Shown here piece by piece: positions 55,337-64,000 of a stretch of 64,000 bases of DNA. The position numbers and the translations under genes were made by a program. The DNA lies in contig NC_086171.1 in NCBI RefSeq assembly GCF_023053635.1, forward strand, positions 18,928,006-18,992,005, read 5' to 3'. Below the pieces are notes generated by a model that had not been told where the DNA came from, did no database searches, and worked only from the letters and a program-made list of their open reading frames with translations. This DNA comes from Elgaria multicarinata webbii. Lineage: Eukaryota; Chordata; Lepidosauria; Squamata; Anguidae. Positions within the stretch are counted from its first letter, which is position 1; each line of letters begins with the position of its first letter.

Positions 55337-55625
55337 CAGAAGGAAGAGTAGGGCCTTGAAGCTGCTCATCAATGGCACCAGGACAGGAGACAGAGCAAGG
55401 CACACAGCTCACCTGGTCACTGTCTTCCAAACTATGCCGAAATGTATTGCACTTCTATTTAAATAAAAATAATTATTTCTAAATTTACACCTATACATAT
55501 AGATAAGTATATGTAAATTTTATGCAAATAGGTATCCTCTATTGTCCTCTTTTTTGAGTGATGCATGTTATATTTTTTGGCCATTCATAAGTAGCCACGC
55601 TATCCAAGCCCCAACATCGTACCTT
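54695..55625. mobile_element. Dispersed family E, copy 1, split by a LINE
   Basis: Starts AGGGTGGCCATGTGTCCTAC and ends near TTGGCCATTCATAAGTAGCC then ACGCT, inverted ends of the GGGTGGCCA type. It aligns with 56692-57402: TTTGAAAGGCTGTCC, GGTTTAAAGATAAAG, GCACCTGGACAG and TATGTAAATTTTATGCAAAT-like segments are shared. It is interrupted at 55078-55334 by a LINE end. Confidence 0.65.
55078..55334 (+). mobile_element. LINE 3' end nested in family E
   Basis: Reads TTTCGGAAGCAGGCTAAAAC, GGCCGCCTTGAGGCCCAGCA and AAAAGGCGGGATACAAATAA, ending in (AAT)n. ATCAGAAG occurs on both sides (55070-55077 and 55335-55342) as an 8-bp or longer target duplication. Confidence 0.75.
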
Positions 55626-55630
55626 ATTGG

Positions 55631-55884
55631 GCCTGTTCAGAAGACACCTTAAACCCTGCTGGTTAAGGCTTTTGGCTAAGCAGCAGGGTTTAAGGTGTCT
55701 TGTGCGATGTGTTTTGCTAAACCCTACCCGCTCACTAACCACAGTCGGATCGTCTGCAGCAGGGTCAGCAGCTTTAACCGTGGCTTAAAGTGTTGCGTGC
55801 GACAGCATGGCTTGTGGTTAGTGCTAACCCCAGAGAATCACAGTTTTGTTAACCACAGAGCCTGAAGTGTCATCTGAACAGGTC
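55631..55884. mobile_element. TIR-bearing MITE, GTTCAGAAGACACCTTAAAC
   Basis: Starts GCCTGTTCAGAAGACACCTT and ends GAAGTGTCATCTGAACAGG. A nested inverted pair AAACCCTGCTGG / CAGCAGGGTTTAAGGTGTCT occupies the left part. It is related to 24093-24286. Confidence 0.7.
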
Positions 55885-56440
55885 CACTGTTACTGGATAA
55901 AGTTTTGGATAGCTACCCTAACATGACTTTGTTCTGCTGCCTAAATGTATGGATCAAATAACACCTTAGCAGCATTTCCAGTCCTCATGAGTTTTCCTTT
56001 CATTAATTAGACATGCCACAATACTTTAATGAGCTCAATGACACTTTTTCCTCTTCTTCCTCTGTTAATTATGTCTGGCTGGCTTTATATCATTTTCTCA
56101 ACTTCCACATCCCTTTTGCCACGAGATATATATATATATATAATTTGAATGCATTTGGTAGTCATGTAGTGACAAAAGCTGATAAATTGCTAATGCTTAG
56201 ATGAGTATCTCTATTCAGACCCTATCTGCTAACATGAATAGGTGAATTCATTCAGTTTTTGAACTGAAATCTGTCAGTTTAATACCTTAGAATGTCATGA
56301 TGCAATAATAATGACTATCTTTCCCCATCAAAATTGAATTCTCAAAAAGGGGAGAAAAGGGTATTTTTTTAAAAAACCTGTAAATGAATAAGATTGGCTT
56401 GGTGGAGAAGGATCCATTCAACTTGATAAAATATCGAGCT
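55885..56440. other. Intergenic, (TA)n only
   Basis: A (TA)n run at 56125-56142; nothing else recognised. Confidence 0.45.
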
Positions 56441-56447
56441 TCCATAG

Positions 56448-56545
56448 CAGCTCAATCCTATGTAAGTTTACTCAGATTTAAGCCCCATTGAATTCAGTAG
56501 TACTTATTCTCATCTAAACCTCATATGACTGCAGCCTAATAGGAT
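56448..56545. repeat. Fold-back MITE (CTCAATCCTATGTAAGTTTA)
   Basis: CTCAATCCTATGTAAGTTTA with CCCCATTGAATTCAGTAG and CTGCAGCCTAATAGG: the common squamate fold-back whose two halves are inverted. Confidence 0.6.
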
Positions 56546-56691
56546 GAACTGTAAGGTTCTGTTAGTTTAACAGTCACATGATTTCATCCCAAGGAATCAT
56601 GGGAAATGTTGAGGGCTGTGTATCTCTGAGAATTCTGAGCATCTTCAAAAGCTCCTGTTTGCAAAGTTCTCTGGAGAAGAGCAATGGGTAG

Positions 56692-56901
56692 AGGGGGCCA
56701 GGTGTTCTCTTTTACAGAGAAGAACTGTCAGAGGACCATCCTTTGTTTGAAAGGCTGTCCTATCCAATTCTGGTTTAAAGATAAAGGGTCATAAGAACTT
56801 TTGCCCATCAACAGCACCTGGACAGCAGGCAGGAACACAGGCCACTTGGACATAGTCTTCCACATTATGGTGAGATGTACTGTATTTCTGTTTAAATTAT
56901 G

Positions 56902-56959
<58 letters not shown>

Positions 56960-57402
56960 TCTAAATTTGCATAGTTACATGTAAATTAGCGTGTGCAAAT
57001 TTTATGCATATTGATGTATTCTTTTGTCATAAGAGCATAAGAAGAGTCATGCTGGATCAGACCAAGGGTCCATCTAGTCCAGCACTCTGTTCACACAGCG
57101 GCCAACCAGTTGTCGACTAGGAACCCACAATCAGAACATGGTGCAACAGCACCCTACTGCCCACGTTCCCCAGCAACTGGTGCACACAGGCTTACTGCCT
57201 CTGCTACTGGAGGTAGCACATACCCAGCAGGACTAGTAGCCATTGATAGCCTTCTCCTCCAGGAATTTATCCAACCCCCTTTTAAAGTTATCGAAATTGG
57301 GGGTCATCATTACATCTTGTGGAAGTGAATGACATAGTTTAACTATGCACTGTCCTATTTTTATTCTTTTGGGGGGTGATTCATAACTGGCCACCCTAGT
57401 CA
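56692..57402. mobile_element. Dispersed family E, copy 2, split by CR1
   Basis: Aligns with 54695-55625 and ends CATAACTGGCCACCCTAG. It contains an (AAT)n microsatellite at 56906-56957 and a CR1 insertion at 57027-57361. The rejoined flanks continue the family sequence (TTGATGTATTCTTTTG, then GGGGGTGATTCATAACTGGC). Confidence 0.65.
57027..57361 (-). mobile_element. CR1 LINE 3' end nested in family E
   Basis: The left end AAGAGCATAAGAAGAGTCAT is the CR1 3' end in reverse. The minus-strand frame reads CHSLPQDVMMTPNFDNFKRG and then LDKFLEEKAINGY before a stop. A perfect 10-bp direct repeat TATTCTTTTG (57017-57026 and 57362-57371) flanks it. Confidence 0.88.
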
Positions 57403-60400
57403 TGGGCGCAAGCGGTAGGGAAATGCAGATTATGAGCATGGCCCATTGTACCTGTTAAAGTCCCAATACAGAGTGCTTCCCTGTTACATGGCTGCTAAAG
57501 AATAAACAAGATACAACGGCATATCATTAGATTAACAACACATCTAGCTTGACCCTTAGTTCATGGCTTTCATTTTTGGCCTATGCTTGGTGGGATGGTT
57601 GATCCATCCATCCTATCAGAGGGCTTGATGCAGGACCTTCTTGTCAAGGTATTTCAGCCATTATTAGCTCATCTGCTCTGACGCAACAGAGAGATTGGCA
57701 ACTGTATCCAGAGAGAGCCAACTTACCTCCATTTTGATTCCCCACTGAGTCACTTTAGTTTAAAGTATTGCTTTTGTCTGGAGCCATTAGCTGGGAAGTT
57801 TTAGTAAGGTTTTCCATTTCCTGCTGACATTCTCTATTGAGATGGGCAAGGAAGTGACCCACCCTCTATAACAGGGGTACTATATTTCACAATTGGCTAG
57901 GCTGGCTAGGGTTGATGGAGTCCAACAACAGCTGGAAGGCTACATGTTTCTTAGCTTTGCTACATATACACTGGCCTGGGACCTGCTGGAATTCATAGTG
58001 CCTAAACTTGTTTCCTAATTCAGTCAAGGCAACATTGTAGTCTATTCATAAGTCCCTCCTGCAATTCAGAGGGGGAAAGTGGGTGGAGCCAGAAGCTTTA
58101 AGTGTCAGCCTATTCTTCTCTGTACAAAGTGTGTTTCTCTGGGAATTACTGATGGGGTGTTTGTGTATATTTTATAGTAGAGTAATTCTTGGGATAACAA
58201 TGAACAATGGAACTTGTCTAGAGTGTTTATTTTTGTACTGGGGTACTATTGTGAGTAGGACAGTAATCAGGGATGTGGTCAATTAAGGCAAAATGGGGCT
58301 AGTGAAGCTGGGACAGCACCCCTGTCCTACTGATTTCACTGGGTATGGATCCAACCCTCTGATCATAGTTGCATCAAGCTCAGCAGAGCTTGAACATTCG
58401 GAATTTGACTCATTTAGGGCACAATCTGCTGCATGTTTTGGCAGAAAACAAGTCCCAACAACTCCCAGCAGGTAGATGTGTCTTGGATTGCAGCCTAGGT
58501 TATCTTTTCAGCTGCTTATGAGACCATCACATTTCCTTTTAACCAAGGCTAAACTTCACAAGTGAAAGGAGGCTGCTGATGGTTTTTGGTACACATAACT
58601 GTCAATGACTGCAATTTGGGAGAAAAACCAAGGATCTTTTCTTCTTGGTTGGATTTTTCTGTGGTTTTTTTTTTTTTTTGCTTTCACATAATTAGGGAGA
58701 GCAAGGGTAGAGGTACTGTTGGGGCACCCAAAGCAATCAATGTGGAACATTGTCACATCTCTGCCTAGCAAGCCTTGCTGTGCTCTCAGATTTGGAGAAG
58801 ATATGAAGGCAGAACAGACAAGGGAGATCACTCTCTTCTGGCATGAGCACATGGCCAGATGTGTTTCCACTGCCTCTTCCTCCATTTTCTTTTGGTATGT
58901 GCCAGGAATAAACATACCAAAATGACTGGTAAAATAAATAAATAAATGCCCCAATGAATATGCTTGATTTGCATAATTAGCAAGCAGTTTGCATAATATG
59001 CCAATTAGGCTGCTTGGGTTTGGGGAACTGAAATGTGGAAACCCAACTGTAACCATTTCCCTATTTATTTATTATTTTACAATGTTCCGTAATGTTTTGA
59101 AATAGCAGTTGGTTTTGCATGTGGACAACTAGCTATTTCTTCCTCTGATAAATTTGTGATAAGTATGTTTTCTTGTAATTTAGTGTCACACCAGTATTAT
59201 CATCTTCTACATTATACAGAAAGCATTACTCTACCTGGTGCATCTGCACTGTGAAGAAGCAGCCTTGTACAAAGCTCTTGGATACAGATATGGCACTGAA
59301 TAGATTGTAATTAGAGCCTATTGATTGTATTTCTAACAATTCTAACTTGTACTTTTGCTCTTGTACTTGTACAAGATTATTTTTATTTTTTGACAAGTGG
59401 AGAGAATTGGCTATTTCACAAGCTTCTGTTGTTCTAAGCCACTGGGGGTCTTTTTCTTAATGTTGCCCAGTAATCTGAAGTAAATGTATTTCTGATGCAT
59501 GAATCAGTTCAGTTTTGAATGTCTTACAATAGACAGTGTGTCTGTTTCAATGGAATGGAGACAGGTACTTGATTAGTTCACCTAAGCCATTAAAATTAAT
59601 GGAATATCATGTGATATTGCTGCAATAGACAATTAAAAGGAGGAAAGGAAGTAATAATTCTTGAAAACTTTTTGACTTGTGAAATACACTTAAAATAATG
59701 TTTCCCTAAAGAAATCTTTGTAACAGGACAATTCTTTTTTGACTTTGGGTGTTTCCAAATGAGGCCTTTATGGTGCCATTGCCCTGCCTCTATCATGGTC
59801 CAGGACTCTGAACCCATCTCCTCAGAGGATCCCAAACTCTTATCCTCAAAAGAAGAGGAGTCAAAGTTAATGAGAGAAGACTTGGCTATGGAAAGATATC
59901 ACGAAACTTCCATCTACCCAGGAACCAGTTCTCTAGGGGGCGGCTCTGCTCTGACCAGAAGAGGTTGTATTACAGTCCTCAGAATCTGAGGGCTCAGGAC
60001 ATGAGCGATTCCCACATCACCACAACCCGAGATTGCCAAAACAAGCCATGTTTCTTTAAGAGACCAAGCCTCAGTCAGTAGGGAGGTGGGGCCAAACTGC
60101 CTAAATGCAGCTACACTTTTATTTAAGCCCCAGTCTTGCTCTGCTCGTTGTTGGAGCGACATACAGACAAGCCTCTCTGGCTTCTGGCTCCAGTACCACT
60201 AGGAGCTTTCTATGATGTTGATCTATTCCTATTCCTGAAACCTAACCTTACAGAAAAAAAATCCCCAATCCATAGTTGAACCTATGGCTCACCCACCCCC
60301 TAAACTACTCAAAGCCCTCATCCCAGCAGAAGCAGAACAGAACAGCCTCATTTATGGAACTTTAACAAGGTACAGATTTCATCATTTTTCATTTGTAACC

Positions 60401-60956
60401 CTCCTGAGTTTTCTCACTGCTTATTCCATCTTTTTGCTTACTCCAGCAAATAGGTTAAGTAGGGAAAGCTGGAATAGCTGCACAGTGTCTTCTGAGTGGT
60501 GGGTCTAGAAGTCGTATGTCTGGAAGCAATTGCTGAATCAAATATTCTGTAGCTTTAAAAGAGACAAAATAGTTCAGCTCCCATTTTAATACTTGGAGTT
60601 TGACATCAACATAACATTTTCCAGGCCCTTTGGTTGAGTTTTGTATTCTGAATGTATGTGGCAAATTGGTATGTGTGAATAAGTCAAGGAAGAAATGTAA
60701 TTCTTGGGTTTAAATTGTCAGGCTTGTACCAATGATGGCTTTCACCACCATTGAACCTACAAATTATTTCCGCTTCATTGTGGCCTGCAGAATAAAGTTA
60801 AAGGGGATCAAGCTTTGAGGCTTTATCCATCTAATGGTGGATATATTAAATCAGCCCAAAAAATTACTTTTCAGGTCAGCAGGGTCCTCTGAACCCATTT
60901 TGCCTGTAAATAAATTGGCCACTGAAGCTTTAAGACTTCATACCCATATCAGGAGC
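57403..60956. other. Intergenic, little recognised
   Basis: A fold-back MITE fragment lies near 57872-57945 (ACAGGGGTACTATATTTCAC). A segment at about 59760-60270 has a compact promoter-like look but no family I can name. A 166-codon minus-strand frame at 58556-59056 has no domain signature. No exon is supported. Confidence 0.4.
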
Positions 60957-61022
60957 CAGGTACACAGGGAGCTGCCTTAAACCAGCTCAGACTGTTTGTC
61001 CATCTAACTTAGGAGTATTGGA
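60957..61022 (-). mobile_element. SINE 3' fragment
   Basis: GGGAGCTGCCTTAAACCAGC and GACTGTTTGTCCATCTAACT resemble the reverse of the 3' end of the tRNA-derived SINE at 52968. The matching 5' part is at 61385-61499, about 360 bp away, so the SINE was probably split by an insertion. Confidence 0.5.
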
Positions 61023-61384
61023 CCATTCAGCTCAAGGTCCAAAAACCAGTTTTGGAGGAGCTCATGGGAGGAGGCACCTTGAATGGTGGATGGGGCCAAA
61101 GGCAAAAGGGGTAGGCCAAAAATACGAGAAATGCCAGCATATTCTGGATTAAAGCTTTGACTGCCAGTAACTTAGCATTAGAAGAAGCATTTCAGCCTTT
61201 GAAATTGAGGGAGGAAACTGCATAAAAGTTAGGAAATTACCAAATGTGGCTTGAGGAAAGTGGGTGGCACCAACGGAAGGGAACATGACAATCTTGGAAG
61301 CCCCAGATAGCTGAATTTGGCCTTTAGCCAGGCTGGCTTTGGCTTGCAGGCCTGAGGTTTCACACCTCTCTTCTGGATCAATAT

Positions 61385-61499
61385 TGCCTAGTCTGACTAG
61401 CAGCACTTATCCAGCAGCTCTAGCAGGGAGTTGTTACCACTCTCTGGGATCTTTTTCATTGGGGAGGCCAGGGATTGAATCTGGGGCCTTCTTGCATGA
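61385..61499 (-). mobile_element. SINE 5' part, truncated by CR1
   Basis: GAGGCCAGGGATTGAATCTG and GGGCCTTCTTGCATG are the reverse of the SINE head region (B box GATTCAATCCC). The match stops where the CR1 begins. Confidence 0.6.
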
Positions 61500-62545
61500 C
61501 TTCAGGAAAGCTTTTGACAAAGTACCACATGATATTCTGATTAACAAACTAACTAAAAGTGGGCTAGATGGAACATCTATTAGGTGGATTCACAGTTGGC
61601 TACAGAATCGGACTCAAAGAGTACTTATCAATGGAGCCTTCTCAAACTGGGGAGAGGCAACAAGTGGGGTACCGCAGGGTTCAGTCCTGGGCCCAGTGCT
61701 CTTCAACATTTTTATTAATGATTTGGACGAGGAGGTGCAGGGAACGCTGATCAAATTTGTAGACGACACAAAATTGGGTGGGATAGCTAATACCCTGGAA
61801 GACAGAAACAAACTTCAAAGTGATCTTGATAGGCTGGAGTGCTGGGCTGAAAACAACAGAATGAAATTTAGTAGGGATAAATGCCAAGTTCTACATCTAG
61901 GAAATAGAAACCAAATGCACAGTTACAAGATGGGGGATACTTGGCTCAGCAATATTACAAACAAGAAGGATCTTGGAATTGTTGTAGATCACAAGCTGAA
62001 TATGAGCCAACAGTGTGATAGGGCTGCAAGAAAGGCAAATGCTATTTTGGGCTGTATTAATAGAAGTATAGCTTCCAAATCACGTGAGGTACTGGTTCCT
62101 CTCTATTCGGCCCTGGTCAGGCCTCATCTAGAGTATTGCATTCAGTTCTGGGCTCCACAATTCAAGAAGGACGCAGACAAGCTGGAGGGGGTTCAGAGGA
62201 GGGCAACCAGGATGATCAGGGGTCTGGAAACAAAGCCCTATGAAGAGAGACTGAAAGAACTGGGCATGTTTAGCCAGGATCTCTTTTCGATCCTCCCAGA
62301 GTGCAGGACACAGAATAATGGGCTCAAGTTAAAGGAAGCCAGATTCCAGCTGAACATCAGGAAAAACTTCTTGACTGTTAGGTCAGTACGACAATGTAAC
62401 CAGTTACCTAGGGAGGTTGTGAGCTCTCCCACACTGGAGGCATTTAAGAGACAGCTGGACAACCATCTGTCAGGGATGCTGTAGGGTGGGGGGTTGGACT
62501 CGATGGCCTTGTAGGCCCCTTCCAACTCTGCTGTTCTATGAGGAG
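61498..62545 (+). mobile_element. CR1 LINE, ORF2 reverse transcriptase and 3' end
   Basis: One frame runs without a stop to 62484. It carries non-LTR reverse-transcriptase motifs in order: DFRKAFDKVPHDILINKL, GVPQGSVLGPVLFNIFINDL, the catalytic FVDD at 61756-61767, and LGIVVDHKLNMS. The CR1 C-terminal region follows: LVRPHLEYCIQFWAPQ, VQRRATRMIRGLE, then FKRQLDNHLSGML. The 3' end TTGGACTCGATGGCCTTGTA and TTCCAACTCTGCTGTTCTAT is classic CR1. The endonuclease half is missing, so the copy is 5'-truncated at the SINE. Uninterrupted coding suggests a young insertion. Upstream codons of the same frame (61339-61490) come from the SINE. Confidence 0.93.
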
Positions 62546-63070
62546 GGGGGGGAATGGGTTGGTTTAGATGAGAGAGAAAAAGATTGTGCTCCTGGACCCC
62601 TTCAAAGCTTGTTGGAAGGCAGAAGGTGGAGCAATAATTCATTGTACACAACGAGAGCTGAAGAAAAAATAATCAGTTAGCTACAGGATAGGAGGTGCCA
62701 GGACAAGCTCAAATGTGGGTAGCAAAGTCCTGATGGCTTTGGGAGGGAGCCATTTTCAGCAGAGAAGCGACATGGCGGGGTGGGGGAAGTAAGCTTGAAC
62801 TGCCAATTCTCCACTGCAAATTCCCCTCCACAAGTTGTTTTTCCTTCTGTAGAGATCCAGATATTTGTGGGGATAAACAACTTGCATTTAGAACCCCATG
62901 GAGTGGGGAGGAAACGGGATGGTTAGACAGGGAAAGGGTAAAGCATCCCCTCCCTCCTGGCATCACATCTCCCTCCCCAAACTGCTTTTTTGGGGGGCTT
63001 CATTCGCATCTAACCTTTGTTTACCCCTGAAGTTAGCAGCCGGGGGCAGGTGAGAACAACCCAAACTGAA
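62546..63070. other. Intergenic, nothing recognised
   Basis: No gene or known repeat seen between the two CR1 fragments. Confidence 0.45.
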
Positions 63071-63385
63071 AGAATAGGCCAGGCCTGGAACAAGCTGAAT
63101 GACAGGAGATTCAGGACAGATGAAAGGAAAGACTTCTTCCCACTGCACATAGTTGAATTATGGAATTGGCTACCACAAGATGTACTGATGGCCACCAATT
63201 TGGACAGCATTAGAAGGCGCTTAGACAAATTCATGCAGGAGGAGGAGGAGGAGGCTATCGATGGCTACTAGTCAAGATGGCTAGATGCTTCCTCCACGAT
63301 CAGAGGCAATATGGGCCTAAATCCCAGTTGGCTGGCGAACGGGAGCGCTGCTGTGCTTGCCTTCTGTTGTCGGCCACTGTAGGAA
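63071..63385 (+). mobile_element. CR1 ORF2 C-terminus and part of 3' end
   Basis: Reads NDRRFRTDERKDFFPLHIVE, LWNWLPQDVLMATNLDSIRR and ends EEEAIDGY before TAG at about 63269-63271. A partial 3' UTR with CCTCCACGATCAGAGGCAAT follows. It is a different CR1 subfamily from 61498-62545. Confidence 0.85.
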
Positions 63386-63644
63386 TAGAGCGTTTGGTCT
63401 GTTCCTTGGGTTCTTAGGATGTCCAGGGCAGTTGAAGCATCTCCGTCCTGGGAGGTTTTCCCAGGAAACGTTAGACTGGCAGCTGTCTAAAGAATGCCTT
63501 AGATGGGAGTCCTGCTTTAGGGCAGGGTTAAGGCTAGACTAAAGGCCCCACAATCAACCCACAATCGCCATCTTGCCCCAACTGGCAGGTGTCATTATAA
63601 CCCTTTTGGTAATTTTATCCTGAGGGCAACTTTGTAACTGAGAA

Positions 63645-64000
63645 AGCTTTGTGTCGTGGGGAGGGCTGCTGCGTGTCATGGGGAGGGCTGCTGCCCAGGG
63701 GGGCTGTGTGACGTGGGGAGGGCTGCTGCCCAGGGGGGCTTTGTGTCATGGGGTGGGCTGCTGCCCAGGGGGGCTGTGTGGTGTGGGGAGGGCTGCTGCC
63801 CAGGGGGGCTGTGTGCCGTGGGGAGGGCTCCTGCCCAGGGGGGCTGTGTGCCGTGGGGAGGGCTGCTGCCCAGGGGGGCTGTGTGCCGTGGGGAGGGCTG
63901 CTGCCCAGGGGGGCTGTGTGCCGTGGGGAGGGCTGCTGCCCAGGGGGGCTGTGTGCCGTGGGGAGGGCTGCTGCCCAGGGGGGCTGTGTGCCGTGGGGAG
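63645..64000. repeat. 35-bp G-rich minisatellite, continues past window end
   Basis: About ten units of a 35-bp repeat (GTGCCGTGGGGAGGGCTGCT, then GCCCAGGGGGGCTGT). Left units vary (GTCATGGGG, GTGTGGGG, TTTGTGTC), right units are almost identical. Runs of GGGG, GGG and GGGGGG recur on the plus strand. Confidence 0.95.

Noticed and set aside
59757-60270. Promoter-like segment with TTTTATTTAAG and GTTGTTGGAGCG, possibly part of an LTR
   Set aside because: No terminal repeats, no target duplication and no second copy could be shown.
61339-61490. N-terminal part of the 381-codon frame ending at 62484
   Set aside because: These codons come from SINE and flanking DNA; CR1 similarity begins only at DFRKAFDK.
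16740-64000. Search for a second host gene, especially NPY, which follows STK31 in human
   Set aside because: No NPY precursor reading such as YPSKPDNPGEDA and no other convincing splice-bounded exon was seen.
1-64000. CRISPR arrays, operons, ribosome binding sites, replication origins
   Set aside because: The content is vertebrate nuclear DNA; tandem repeats present are mini- and microsatellites with no spacer structure.

Overview
The window is nuclear DNA from a vertebrate, almost certainly a squamate reptile. The evidence is a Sauria-type SINE with a Bov-B-like tail, CR1 and L2-like LINEs, a 5'-truncated L1, a SPIN-type hAT element, many hAT/MITE insertions and abundant simple repeats. 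Nothing bacterial or viral in gene organisation is present. The species cannot be named from this sequence alone.

Only one host gene is visible: the 3' end of STK31 (serine/threonine kinase 31, a Tudor-domain, germ-cell-associated kinase-like protein) on the + strand. Six exons are readable at 4398-4523, 5560-5646, 7832-7981, 10068-10193, 11629-11697 and 15671-15916. Together they give 267 residues of the C-terminal kinase-like domain and tail. Every visible junction is in phase 0. The first visible intron has a GC-AG boundary and the others are GT-AG. The 3'UTR ends near an AATAAA at 16713. The catalytic-loop HRD reads HGS and DFG reads DFD, so the domain looks like a pseudokinase. The upstream exons (Tudor domain, coiled coil, kinase N-terminus) lie outside the window.

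Upstream of the first exon (1-4397) are a short minisatellite (about 340-850) carrying a solo LTR (853-1767, 5-bp target duplication) and hAT transposon remains (about 1940-4205, BED finger and hAT dimerisation domain). Intron 1 holds a cluster of palindromic repeats (about 4811-5430). The remaining introns hold MITEs, CR1/L2 fragments and simple repeats.

From about 16740 to the end I see no host gene. This 47-kb stretch is intergenic and made of transposon layers. The best-defined are an L1 end (18487-19305), a SPIN copy (25819-26121), a hAT of 1.18 kb containing a Sauria SINE (50321-51497), a hAT inside an older repeat (43803-44401), a hAT inside CR1 (46380-47146), an L2-like LINE with endonuclease (about 40130-41632), a CR1 reverse-transcriptase fragment (about 61498-62545) and a 35-bp G-rich minisatellite running off the right edge. 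At least four dispersed repeat families (called A, B, C and D here, plus E) occur two or more times in the window and I cannot name them. Two stretches free of recognisable repeats (about 34.6-35.2 kb and 49.4-49.8 kb) are candidates for conserved non-coding elements. I found no convincing new biological system; the most interesting items are the STK31 splice and catalytic-site features, the palindrome cluster and the multi-copy unnamed families.
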